64,000 nt of DNA from NCBI GenBank assembly GCA_039583695.1, contig JAVKSL010000001.1:59571-123570 (forward strand), written 5' to 3'. The stretch comes from JAVKSL01 sp039583695 (lineage in GTDB: Bacteria > Actinomycetota > Acidimicrobiia > Acidimicrobiales > JAJPHD01). This document shows, in pieces, positions 50,628 through 57,832 of this stretch. A program made the position numbers and the translations under genes. The notes beneath the pieces are model-generated. The model saw nothing but the letters and a program-made list of their open reading frames with translations, was not told the DNA's origin and did not search any database. Position 1 is the first letter of the stretch, and each line of letters opens with the position of its first letter.

Positions 50628-52229
50628 TTGAGCGCTACAAGTGACCCTGAGATCGACAGGCGGTTCGCTCGCGCCCACAAGGTAGCCGAGGCCGTGCTCT
50701 ACGAGGGATTCGTGCTGTACCCCTACCGGGCATCGTCTGTGCGCAACCAGGTCCGCTGGCAGTGGGGAGTCCTGGCACCCAAGGCGTTCTGCGAGACCGA
50801 CAGCTCCGAGGATGCCGAGATGCGCACCGAGTGCATCCTCGACGGCGGTCCCGAGGCCACGATCTGGGTGAGAGTCCAGTTCCTGGCCCTGCGGGCGCGC
50901 ACCGTCCAGGAGCGCGACGGAGAAGGCTTCCGAACCGTCCCCTCCCTGGAGGTAAGGGACCGGCTGCTGACGACCTGGGACGAGGCCACCGAGCATCAGG
51001 TGAACCTGGGGCCGATCTCGATCGGCCGCCTGAGCCACGAGCCCGCGGAGCTGCCCATCGAGATAGAGGCCGAGCACACCGAGGAGGTCCTCACCGACGC
51101 CGAGGGCGCTGTTGCCGGCCGGGTCCTGGGAGACCAAGCTTCGATCAGTGGCAGGGTGGCGGTCCGGGTGTCCCGTTGTGCGGGGCCGTTCATGATGCAC
51201 CGCATCACCGTCGAGGTCACCAATCTGACCGATTGGGCTGGCCCTGCCAGTCACCGGGACGAGGTGGTGCGCCGGTCGCTCCTGTCGGTGCACACGCTGC
51301 TGGCGGTGGAGAGTGGGGATTTCGTCTCCCAGCGGGATCCCCCCGACTTTGCCAAGCACGCCGTGGCGACCTGCAACAACTTGGGCACCTATCCGATCCT
51401 CGCCGACGACGACGACAAGATAATCCTGTCGTCACGGATAATCCTCGACGACCACCCGGAGGTGGCGCCTGAGAGCGAGGGCGACTATTGCGACGCCACC
51501 GAGTACGACGAGATCCTGTCGCTGATGGTGCTCACGCTTTCCGACGAGGAGAAGCGCGAGGCCCGCATGACCGACGCGCGATCCGCGGCGATCATCGACC
51601 GCTGCGACAACATGCCGCCAGAGGTCTGGGAACGCCTGCACGGTGCCATCCGTTCCCTCAACCCGGTCATCCGCAATGAGCTCGGCTTGGAGGACGACCT
51701 GGCTTTCGCCGGGGGCCCGTGGTCGGGCGGCGAGATCGAGTCCTGGTCCGAGTTCGACACGGTAGCGGCAGCACGGCTTGGGACGACGTCGGGCTCGGAT
51801 GACCCAACCGGCTCGGACCGAATCTCGGCGGGCCCGGGCTCGGATGACCCAACCGGTTCGGACCGGGTCTCGGCGGACCCGGGCTCGGACCCGGGCTCGA
51901 CTCCCTGGTGGAGCCCAGAGGCAGACAAGAGCGTGCACCCGATGCGCGACACCGTCGTGATCGATGGATCAGTCGTCAGTCGTGGCAGCCGGGTGCGTCT
52001 CAAGCCGCGAGGTAGCGCTGACGCCCAGGACATCTTCCTGGCTGGAAGGATTGCCCTGGTCGAGGGGGTCATGAACGATGTGGACGGGGGCGTGAGCCTT
52101 GCTCTGAGCCTGCCGGACGATCCAGCCACCGAGCTGCATCAGTGGTACGGACGATTCTTGTACTTCCACCCAGACGAGTGTGAGCCGATGACCTTGGAGA
52201 CTGACTCCGACGCGGAGGCCACCAGTTGA
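50628..52229 (+). CDS. Hydrogenase-cluster protein of unknown function, 533 residues
   Basis: Reads from TTG 50628, one base after the previous stop. The N-terminal ~380 residues are acidic alpha/beta (AEAVLYEGFVLYPYRASSVR, VEVTNLTDWAGPASHRDEVV, LGTYPILADDDDKIILSSRI); a linker at ~390-425 is made of a Gly/Ser/Asp-rich 15-residue repeat (GSDDPTGSDRISAGP); the C-terminal ~90 residues form a small domain (GSRVRLKPRGSADAQDIFLA, GRFLYFHPDECEP). No known catalytic motif is visible. Its position between the DUF6084-like gene and the maturation protease, with coupled ends, shows it belongs to the hydrogenase operon. Confidence 0.7.
   Translation: MSATSDPEIDRRFARAHKVAEAVLYEGFVLYPYRASSVRNQVRWQWGVLAPKAFCETDSSEDAEMRTECILDGGPEATIWVRVQFLALRARTVQERDGEGFRTVPSLEVRDRLLTTWDEATEHQVNLGPISIGRLSHEPAELPIEIEAEHTEEVLTDAEGAVAGRVLGDQASISGRVAVRVSRCAGPFMMHRITVEVTNLTDWAGPASHRDEVVRRSLLSVHTLLAVESGDFVSQRDPPDFAKHAVATCNNLGTYPILADDDDKIILSSRIILDDHPEVAPESEGDYCDATEYDEILSLMVLTLSDEEKREARMTDARSAAIIDRCDNMPPEVWERLHGAIRSLNPVIRNELGLEDDLAFAGGPWSGGEIESWSEFDTVAAARLGTTSGSDDPTGSDRISAGPGSDDPTGSDRVSADPGSDPGSTPWWSPEADKSVHPMRDTVVIDGSVVSRGSRVRLKPRGSADAQDIFLAGRIALVEGVMNDVDGGVSLALSLPDDPATELHQWYGRFLYFHPDECEPMTLETDSDAEATS
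51792..51899 (+). repeat. 45-bp in-frame repeat in the 533-residue protein
   Basis: Units begin with ggctcgga at 51792, 51837 and 51882 (third truncated to 18 bp). Each full unit encodes GSDDPTGSDR plus five variable residues. It separates the large N-terminal part from a small C-terminal domain. Confidence 0.88.
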
Positions 52230-52837
52230 CCACTCCGGGACAGGAGGCCATGGCCACCCTGCTCGAGGCGGCGCAGGGGTTACCAGCGCCCGAGCCTGGT
52301 GACGAGTCAATAGGCGCGCCGACCAAGACCCGGCCGCGCCAGCCCAAGACCCTCGTCGCCGGGATCGGCAATATCTTCTTGGGCGACGACGGCTTCGGTG
52401 TCGAGGTTGTCCGGCGCCTCGAGGGAGTGCCCATGCCCGAAGGTGTCAAGGTCACCGACTTCGGCATACGTGGCATCCACCTGGCGTACGAGCTGATGAA
52501 TGAATACGACACTTTGGTGCTCGTGGATGCCCTCCCACGTGGAGAGGCGCCTGGCACCATCACCTTGTTCGAGCCCGAGATCGAGATAGGGCCCGAGGAG
52601 GCCCGAACCCCCATGATGGACGCGCATGGCATGGACCCAGCCACCGTGCTGGGCATGCTGGCCGACCTGGGGGGCAAAATTGACCGGGTTGTGATCGTTG
52701 GCTGCGAACCAGCTACGGTAGAGGAGCAGATGGGGCTGTCTGGGCCCGTTGCAGCCGCCGTAGACGAGGCGCTTGAGCTGGTTATGAGGGTGGTAACGGA
52801 GGCGTCGACGTACGCCAGAGAGGAGGGGTCGTCTTGA
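52226..52837 (+). CDS. Hydrogenase maturation protease
   Basis: 203 residues from TTG 52226, coupled to the preceding stop. After a ~40-residue extension the HycI/HupD fold begins TLVAGIGNIFLGDDGFGVEV, with the nickel-sensing Asp/Glu in GDDGFGVEV; a second metal region is VLVDALPRGEAPGTITLFEP, and MMDAHGMDPATVLGMLADLG supplies the His. VVIVGCEPATVEEQMGLS closes the domain. It should cleave the 23-residue C-terminal peptide of the large subunit encoded at 46866. It overlaps the first small peptide gene. Confidence 0.93.
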   Translation: MTTPGQEAMATLLEAAQGLPAPEPGDESIGAPTKTRPRQPKTLVAGIGNIFLGDDGFGVEVVRRLEGVPMPEGVKVTDFGIRGIHLAYELMNEYDTLVLVDALPRGEAPGTITLFEPEIEIGPEEARTPMMDAHGMDPATVLGMLADLGGKIDRVVIVGCEPATVEEQMGLSGPVAAAVDEALELVMRVVTEASTYAREEGSS

Positions 52838-52938
52838 TCCGTCGGTTAGTCACGTCTCTGCTGCTCACAATGGTGGCCGGGGCAGTCATGCAGTCTCTTC
52901 CGGACATCGGCAGGTACCTCAAGATCAAGGAGATGTGA
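52834..52938 (+). CDS. Small membrane peptide, copy 1 (DUF6893-like)
   Basis: 34 residues, TTG 52834 overlapping the stop of the protease gene, with AGGAGGGG upstream. The peptide is a single hydrophobic helix (LVTSLLLTMVAGAVMQ) followed by the conserved tail SLPDIGRYLKIKEM. The same tail occurs in three following copies. The hydrophobic part is long enough for one membrane pass with the basic tail on the cytoplasmic side. I associate it with the DUF6893 small proteins of actinobacteria. Function unknown; in this position a membrane docking subunit for a soluble hydrogenase is an attractive hypothesis. Confidence 0.75.
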   Translation: MIRRLVTSLLLTMVAGAVMQSLPDIGRYLKIKEM

Positions 52939-52941
52939 GCC

Positions 52942-53049
52942 ATGAAGCCCCTCGTCTCGCTCGTGGCCGCCGCTGGGGACCACAGTCATGCAGTCGTTGC
53001 CGGATATTGCCAGGTACCTCAAGATCATCTTAGGAGTGTGAAACGATGA
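52942..53049 (+). pseudogene. Small membrane peptide, copy 2, frameshifted
   Basis: ATG 52942 with AAGGAG upstream (inside the end of copy 1) begins MKPLVSLVAAAG as in copy 3, but relative to copy 3 two bases are missing near 52986. The zero frame then reads unrelated sequence to a TGA at 53047-53049 that overlaps the start of copy 3. The +1 frame continues with the family tail MQSLPDIARYLKI, ending at 53041 with ILGV instead of REM. Either a decayed copy, a site of +1 frameshifting, or a spacer kept for coupling to copy 3. Confidence 0.7.
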
Positions 53050-53144
53050 AGTTCCTCTTCTCGCTCGTGGCCGCCGCTACGGCGGCCATGGTCATGCAGT
53101 CGTTGCCGGATATTGCCAGGTACCTCAAGATCAGGGAGATGTGA
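53046..53144 (+). CDS. Small membrane peptide, copy 3 (DUF6893-like)
   Basis: 32 residues from ATG 53046: MKFLFSLVAAATAAMVM then QSLPDIARYLKIREM. An AGGAG ribosome site lies in the tail of copy 2. The DNA for the tail (gtcatgcagtcgttgccgga onward) is identical to that in copy 2 for about 40 bp, a sign of recent duplication. One membrane helix followed by a short amphipathic basic tail. Confidence 0.78.
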   Translation: MKFLFSLVAAATAAMVMQSLPDIARYLKIREM

Positions 53145-53148
53145 CGCC

Positions 53149-53247
53149 ATGAAGCTGATTTTCGCAGTGGTCCTGGCCGTTGTCGCCGCATTGGTGATGC
53201 AGTCAATGCCGGACATTGCCCGGTACCTGAAGCTTCGGGAGATGTGA
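53149..53247 (+). CDS. Small membrane peptide, copy 4 (DUF6893-like)
   Basis: 32 residues from ATG 53149: MKLIFAVVLAVVAALVM then QSMPDIARYLKLREM. The ribosome site AGGGAG is formed by the codons for the REM end of copy 3. The DNA is more diverged from copies 2 and 3 than they are from each other, while the tail protein motif is kept, arguing for selection on the peptide. Confidence 0.78.
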   Translation: MKLIFAVVLAVVAALVMQSMPDIARYLKLREM

Positions 53248-53257
53248 GTGCGCACGG

Positions 53258-53294
53258 CCTGGCACGGGCTGGCCGCGAGCCCGTCGGTGCCAGG
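53258..53294 (+). promoter_or_regulatory. Hairpin between small peptides and hypC
   Basis: cctggcacgggct (53258-53270) pairs with agccc and gtgccagg (53278-53294), a 13-bp stem with a 4-nt bulge. It lies 39 bp before hypC, with no T-tract. It may stabilise the upstream mRNA or lower read-through into hypCD. Confidence 0.5.
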
Positions 53295-53332
53295 CTGTGC
53301 CAATGTGATCAACTAGGGTAGGAGGAAAGGTC

Positions 53333-53605
53333 GTGTGCCTAGGCATACCGGGTGAAGTGGTCGAGATGTTGGACGCAGAACGCCATTTGGCGAAGGTGAA
53401 TGTCGCTGGCGTCCGGCGCAACATCAACGTGGGCCTGATCGACGACGACGGGGTAGCCCCGGGCGATTGGGTCCTGATACATGTCGGATTCGCGATGGCC
53501 AAGATCGACGAGGCCGAGGCCGCCATGGCCCTGGAGTCGCTGCAGATGATGGGACAGGCCTACACCGACGAGGTGCAGGCGGTCAGGGAGTCACAGATCG
53601 CCTGA
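53333..53605 (+). CDS. hypC: Hydrogenase maturation chaperone HypC
   Basis: 90 residues from GTG 53333, with GGAGGAAAGG upstream. It begins MCLGIPGEVVEMLDAERHLA, the HypC signature with Cys at position 2, followed by KVNVAGVRRNINVGLIDDDG and GDWVLIHVGFAMAKIDEAEA. HypC carries the Fe(CN)2CO unit with HypD and delivers it to the large-subunit precursor. It is the second HypC-type domain in the cluster, beside the fusion at 38989. Located downstream of the structural genes, two genes before hypD. Confidence 0.95.
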   Translation: MCLGIPGEVVEMLDAERHLAKVNVAGVRRNINVGLIDDDGVAPGDWVLIHVGFAMAKIDEAEAAMALESLQMMGQAYTDEVQAVRESQIA

Positions 53606-53683
53606 CGGCGATGACCCGATCTCCGGGATCGATTTTCGGAGACCCACACAACAATGGAAGCCTGAACAAGGAGGCAAGATCAT

Positions 53684-53956
53684 ATGGGTACAATCGCTGG
53701 TTTCCTGCTTGGCTACGTCCTCGGCAACAGGGCAGGCGGAGACGCCATCGGGGAGCTCCGCGGCTCCATCGCTGCGATCGCCGGCTCGAGTGAGGTCCAG
53801 GGCATCCTGGCCACCGGCATGGAGGCAGTCAAGTCTACGATGGCCATGGTGAGCAATGCAGGCGAGCTGCAGGGACTCGTCGCTGGCGGCCTTTCTGCCG
53901 CCCGCGGCCTGATCTCATCGGGTGGTGGCCTTGTAGCCTCACGCATAGCGGCCTAG
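53684..53956 (+). CDS. Small hypothetical protein between hypC and hypD
   Basis: 90 residues from ATG 53684, with AAGGAGG about 10 bases upstream. It starts MGTIAGFLLGYVLGNRAGGD, a short hydrophobic Gly-rich helix, and continues EVQGILATGMEAVKSTMAMV and SNAGELQGLVAGGLSAARGL, ending VASRIAA. Pattern of small weakly hydrophobic or amphipathic helices; no Cys or His. I do not recognise a family. Its place inside the hyp region suggests a hydrogenase-related role, perhaps membrane association. Confidence 0.65.
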   Translation: MGTIAGFLLGYVLGNRAGGDAIGELRGSIAAIAGSSEVQGILATGMEAVKSTMAMVSNAGELQGLVAGGLSAARGLISSGGGLVASRIAA

Positions 53957-54003
53957 CACCCGCCGGGCCGGGTCAAAAAGACGCCCCTCGGGACGCCGCA
54001 AAC

Positions 54004-54026
54004 GAGCCGACCGATCCGGTCGGCTC
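54004..54026 (+). terminator. Hairpin upstream of hypD
   Basis: gagccgacc (54004-54012) and ggtcggctc (54018-54026) form a perfect 9-bp stem with a 5-nt loop between the 90-residue gene and hypD. Without a T-run it could be a partial terminator or processing site that sets hypD level apart from upstream genes. Confidence 0.45.
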
Positions 54027-54079
54027 CGACACAGGGTTTGCCAGCCGGCCGTGGTCGGCGACAGCAGAGGGAGGACACA

Positions 54080-55237
54080 ATGCGATTTGTCGACGAGTAC
54101 CGTGACCCAGCCGCCGCAAGGGCTCTGGTGGCGCACATCACTGAGCTGGCCCGGGACGACCACCTCAAGTTCATGGAGGTCTGTGGGGGGCACACCCACA
54201 CCATCTATCGTCACGGCATCGAGCACGTCCTGCCGGCCTCGGTCGAGCTGGTACACGGTCCAGGATGTCCGGTCTGCGTCATCCCGATGGGGCGCATCGA
54301 CGACGCGATCGCCGTGGCGGAGACGCCCGGCGTGATCTTCACCTCCTTTGGGGACATGATGCGTGTTCCCGGCTCCAACGGCAACCTATTGGGCGCCAAG
54401 GCCCGGGGCGCCGACGTGCGCTTCGTCTACTCGCCCCTGGACGCCCTCCGCCTGGCCGTCGAGAATCCCGACCGCCAGGTGGTCTTCTTCGCCGTCGGGT
54501 TCGAGACCACTGCTCCGTCGACCGCGGTCACGCTCATGCGGGCCAGAGCCGAGGGCGTGATGAACTTCAGCGTGTTCTCCAACCACGTGACGATCGTCCC
54601 GCCGATCAAGGCCATCCTCGAATCCCCAGACCTCCGCCTGGACGGCTTCCTGGGTCCAGGACACGTCTCCACCGTGGTCGGCCAGTACCCCTATCGCTTC
54701 GTCTCCGAGGTCTACCACAAGCCCCTCGTGACTGCCGGCTTCGAGCCTTTGGACATCCTCCAAGCGGTGGCGATGCTGCTGACCCAGATCCGGGAGGGAC
54801 GCTGTGAGGTGGAGAACCAGTACACCCGCTGCATCCGCGACGAAGGCAACCCACGCGCTCTGGCCATCCTGGCCGAGGTCTTCGAACTGCGCCCGCATTT
54901 CGAGTGGCGGGGCCTCGGCTTCATCTCCCAGTCTGCGCTCAAGCTCAATGCCACCTACGCTGCCTGGGACGCCGAGCTGCGCTACGAGGTTCCCGGGGTG
55001 CGCGTGGCCGACCCCAAGGCCTGCCAGTGCGGTGAGGTGCTGAAGGGAGTCATCAAGCCATGGGAATGCAAGGTGTTCGGTACCTCCTGCACGCCGGAGA
55101 CACCCATAGGCACCTGCATGGTCTCTTCGGAGGGGGCATGCGCTGCGTACTACAACTTCGGGCGGCTCCACCGCGAGGCCTCCCTCAGCGTGGCCCAGGT
55201 TCACCAGCCGGTGGTCCGCGAGGTTGCGCTGACCTAG
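54080..55237 (+). CDS. hypD: Hydrogenase maturation protein HypD
   Basis: 385 residues from ATG 54080 with GAGGGAGG upstream. Iron-binding and catalytic Cys motifs: FMEVCGGHTHTIYRHGIEHV (~33), VHGPGCPVCVIPMGRIDDAI (~61), and the C-terminal [4Fe-4S] set CQCGEVLKGVIKPWEC, FGTSCTPETPIGTCMVSSEG, ACAAYYNF. HypD with HypC assembles the Fe(CN)2CO group. Length and motif set are complete. Confidence 0.96.
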   Translation: MRFVDEYRDPAAARALVAHITELARDDHLKFMEVCGGHTHTIYRHGIEHVLPASVELVHGPGCPVCVIPMGRIDDAIAVAETPGVIFTSFGDMMRVPGSNGNLLGAKARGADVRFVYSPLDALRLAVENPDRQVVFFAVGFETTAPSTAVTLMRARAEGVMNFSVFSNHVTIVPPIKAILESPDLRLDGFLGPGHVSTVVGQYPYRFVSEVYHKPLVTAGFEPLDILQAVAMLLTQIREGRCEVENQYTRCIRDEGNPRALAILAEVFELRPHFEWRGLGFISQSALKLNATYAAWDAELRYEVPGVRVADPKACQCGEVLKGVIKPWECKVFGTSCTPETPIGTCMVSSEGACAAYYNFGRLHREASLSVAQVHQPVVREVALT

Positions 55238-55263
55238 CGCCCGGCCCATCGGGAGAGCCGACC

Positions 55264-56238
55264 GTGGCCAGCTATACCATCACCCCAACCGACAGGGACT
55301 CCTTCGTTCGCTGCCGGCGGGCATGGGACCTATCCGCCAAGACCCGCCAGGCCCTCCAGGTAGTCGTGCCCGCTGCCCCGTTCGACCTGGATCGGGCGAT
55401 GCGCGACGCGCTGGCGGTCTACTACTTCCCGGGCATGTGGACCTGGAACCGGGGCATCGTCTCGCCCCTGGTCCTCCAGGCCCTCGAGCGCTCGCTCCAA
55501 GGTCAGCGAACCCGCTACGCAGAGGTGGCCGAGCTGAGCGCCGAGGACAAGGAGGCCTACGAAGCCGATCTGGCCGTTGGCAACTCCCTGCTGACCCGGT
55601 ACATGGGTTGGGCGCCCGAGTACGACCTGTTCTGGCCGTTGCGGGTGGAGGCTGACTTCGACGTGCACATCCCCGACGTCGCGCACCCCGGGCTGGAGCT
55701 GGCCACGCCCGACGGGCGTCCGCTGCACTACCAGGGTCGGGTCGACATGCTGATGTCCGATCAGGACGACGCCCGGTGGATCGTCTGTCATCGGATCTCG
55801 CGGGACTCGTTCACCGATGTCGAGCTGCTCCGCCTGGACGAGACTGCCCTCGGTTGCGTCTGGGGATGGGAGCACGACAACCTCATACCGGTTGCCGGTG
55901 TCGTCTTCAACGAGCTGCGCCTGGAGGGCGACCCGGCTTTCCGGCGGACGACGATCCCGCGGAGCCGGGACGAGACAACCGCCTTTGGGGTGCGCCTGGC
56001 TTCGACGGCCCTAAAAATGATCGACCCCGACCTCGAGGTGGGACCCAGCCCGACGCCAGAGCACTGTGAGATCTGTGACTTTCGAGGCCCGTGCCTGGCG
56101 CTCAACCTAGGTGCCGAGCCCGAGCTGAGCCAGGCATACCGTCGCCGGCCCGAGGATGAGTGGGTGGAGGGCCGTCTGGGATCAATGAGCTGGTCGATGA
56201 GCCGCGGGGCAGCCCCCCCGCGCTTCGGAAAGAGGTGA
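55264..56238 (+). CDS. Hydrogenase-cluster protein with PD-(D/E)XK-like layout and Cys cluster
   Basis: 324 residues from GTG 55264. The sequence starts ITPTDRDSFVRCRRAWDLSA, like the helical start of RecB/Cas4-type nucleases, has DFDVHIPD and HYQGRVDMLMSDQDDARWIV at the position of the catalytic beta-sheet (GxxD present), and near the end EHCEICDFRGPCLALNLG, a CxxCx5C cluster. The expected E-x-K of the nuclease site is replaced by WIVCHRISRD, so activity is doubtful. It follows hypD by 26 bp, which suggests a hydrogenase context rather than DNA repair. Family assignment is tentative. Confidence 0.6.
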   Translation: MASYTITPTDRDSFVRCRRAWDLSAKTRQALQVVVPAAPFDLDRAMRDALAVYYFPGMWTWNRGIVSPLVLQALERSLQGQRTRYAEVAELSAEDKEAYEADLAVGNSLLTRYMGWAPEYDLFWPLRVEADFDVHIPDVAHPGLELATPDGRPLHYQGRVDMLMSDQDDARWIVCHRISRDSFTDVELLRLDETALGCVWGWEHDNLIPVAGVVFNELRLEGDPAFRRTTIPRSRDETTAFGVRLASTALKMIDPDLEVGPSPTPEHCEICDFRGPCLALNLGAEPELSQAYRRRPEDEWVEGRLGSMSWSMSRGAAPPRFGKR

Positions 56239-56242
56239 GGCG

Positions 56243-56554
56243 ATGACGCTGGAGGAGCTATTCACCGAGCTGGTGGCAACGTGCCCCGCGCCCGGCGACA
56301 CAGTCTACGTGGCGCGGCGCGGGGACGATTACCAGTGGCGCGCGCTACCCGAGGGCGAGCCGGTGCTGGGGCCGACCCCGGGCGACGAGCTGCCCGACGC
56401 CTGGCTGTACCACACCAGCCGCTGGCCGACGGACGGCGACCCAACTCGCGAGCGGGCCTACTTCGACGACCTCATAGCCGAGATGGACTCGATGACCGGG
56501 GGCCCGGACCGTTGCCGCTGGGACCTGGACGACCCGTACTATCACGGGCACTGA
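56243..56554 (+). CDS. Small hypothetical protein at the end of the hydrogenase operon
   Basis: 103 residues from ATG 56243, 4 bp after the previous stop with AGGTGAGG upstream. Acidic, with MTLEELFTELVATCPAPGDT, YVARRGDDYQWRALPEGEPV and YFDDLIAEMDSMTGGPDRCR. Two Cys (residues ~14 and ~93) are far apart; no motif recognised. It is probably the last gene of the hydrogenase cluster, since the next gene is on the other strand. Confidence 0.6.
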   Translation: MTLEELFTELVATCPAPGDTVYVARRGDDYQWRALPEGEPVLGPTPGDELPDAWLYHTSRWPTDGDPTRERAYFDDLIAEMDSMTGGPDRCRWDLDDPYYHGH

Positions 56555-56633
56555 CGGTCGTGGACACTGACCTTCCTGCGCGCCGAGCTCCTTTCTAGAA
56601 ATTGAGCCCATCGCGCCGAGCACCCGTGCCCAC

Positions 56634-57815
56634 TCACCCCTTGGCCTCCCCGGCGCGAGCCAGCAGGGCCCGCAGCTCCCGGGCGGCGCGGCGGCGGGAT
56701 GCCCCGGGCTCGAGCCGCAGCGATAGGTAAGCGAGTGCCCCGACGGGGATGGGAAGCCAGAAGTTGACCAGCCGGTAGGAGATGACTGCCAGGATGGCGA
56801 TCCCCCTCGGTGTCCCGAAGCCCACCAGGGTTGGGATCAGCACCCCCTCGACGATCCCAAGGCCTCCTGGCGTGAGCGGGATGGCGGCGAGCACGTAGGC
56901 TAGCCCGTAGGCCACCAGAAGTGTATCTGGATCTATGAGATGGCGGAAAGCGAGCAGGAAGACCCATAAGGAGGCGGCGTCGAGCAGCCAGTTGGCGGCG
57001 GCCCAACCCACGGCCCGGCGCAGGAGCTCCTGGTCCTTGCCCAGCTCACGCAGTCGAAGGGCCAGGCGGTTAACCAGGTTGGTCACTGCTTCGGCCTTGA
57101 CCAAGGGCAGCCGCCTGGCAATGGCGGCCAGGATCTTCGCCGAGCGCGCGGCGCCCCGGGTGAGCGCCACGATCAGGGCTCCGAATGCGCCGAACAGGAC
57201 AACTCCCACCCCCGCAGCAGTTATATAGATGGCGTTGAAGCCCTGGACGCTGATCGACACGAGCAGTGCCAGCCACAGGATCACGTTGAGCACCACTGCC
57301 GAGCCGATCCCCTCGGTGGCAAGGGCGAACCCGGCGTCGGCGCCGCTGACCCCTCCCTCGGTGATGAGCCGGTATGCGATCCCGGTACCGGCAGCAGTCC
57401 CTCCCGGCAACACGTGGTTCACGGCCTGACTGGACAGCTCGATCCGGAAGAGCCGGCCCAACGTGGCTGAGCCTCTGGGCAGCACCGACCTGGTGAGGGC
57501 GGAGTACGAGAGCAGGGATGCCACCTCGAGGGCCACTCCGAGCAGCGCATACCACCAGTTCACGTGGCCGAGCAGGTGAAGGTCCTTGTTGACCCCCGCT
57601 ATCTGGGGCAGCACCAGGTACTCGACGACCCCGATGACCACAAAGGCTGTGAGACCCCAGCGGAGGGACCGTTTGAGGATGCGCCAATGCCGCAGCCGGA
57701 GGTCGAGGCGCCACCACGGAGCCGGAGGTCCGGTCGGGCCCCGATCCTTTGTGCCTGGTTCCCCTGTGTCCGGTCTTCCTGTGTTCGGGGCGACATCGTG
57801 TTCCACCGGAGACAT
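56634..57815 (-). CDS. Flippase-like integral membrane protein (UPF0104/LPG synthase TM family)
   Basis: 393 residues from ATG 57815. After a ~45-residue Pro/Gly-rich cytoplasmic start come about eight membrane helices. VNHVLPGGTAAGTGIAYRLI, AYVLAAIPLTPGGLGIVEGV and LISYRLVNFWLPIPVGAL-type segments are the hallmarks of the lysylphosphatidylglycerol synthetase N-terminal/UPF0104 flippase-like family, here without the synthetase domain. Members move or use lipid-linked substrates. It diverges from the polyprenol-phosphate mannosyltransferase with only 17 bp between start codons, so a shared lipid-sugar pathway is likely (inference). Confidence 0.82.
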   Translation of the reverse strand: MSPVEHDVAPNTGRPDTGEPGTKDRGPTGPPAPWWRLDLRLRHWRILKRSLRWGLTAFVVIGVVEYLVLPQIAGVNKDLHLLGHVNWWYALLGVALEVASLLSYSALTRSVLPRGSATLGRLFRIELSSQAVNHVLPGGTAAGTGIAYRLITEGGVSGADAGFALATEGIGSAVVLNVILWLALLVSISVQGFNAIYITAAGVGVVLFGAFGALIVALTRGAARSAKILAAIARRLPLVKAEAVTNLVNRLALRLRELGKDQELLRRAVGWAAANWLLDAASLWVFLLAFRHLIDPDTLLVAYGLAYVLAAIPLTPGGLGIVEGVLIPTLVGFGTPRGIAILAVISYRLVNFWLPIPVGALAYLSLRLEPGASRRRAARELRALLARAGEAKG

Positions 57816-57832
57816 CGTATGCTCAGCGCATC

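Noticed and set aside
53248..53316. 22-codon frame from GTG 53248 directly after copy 4 of the small peptides
   Set aside because: It does not share the family motif, and most of it is a hairpin-forming sequence before hypC; no ribosome site of its own.
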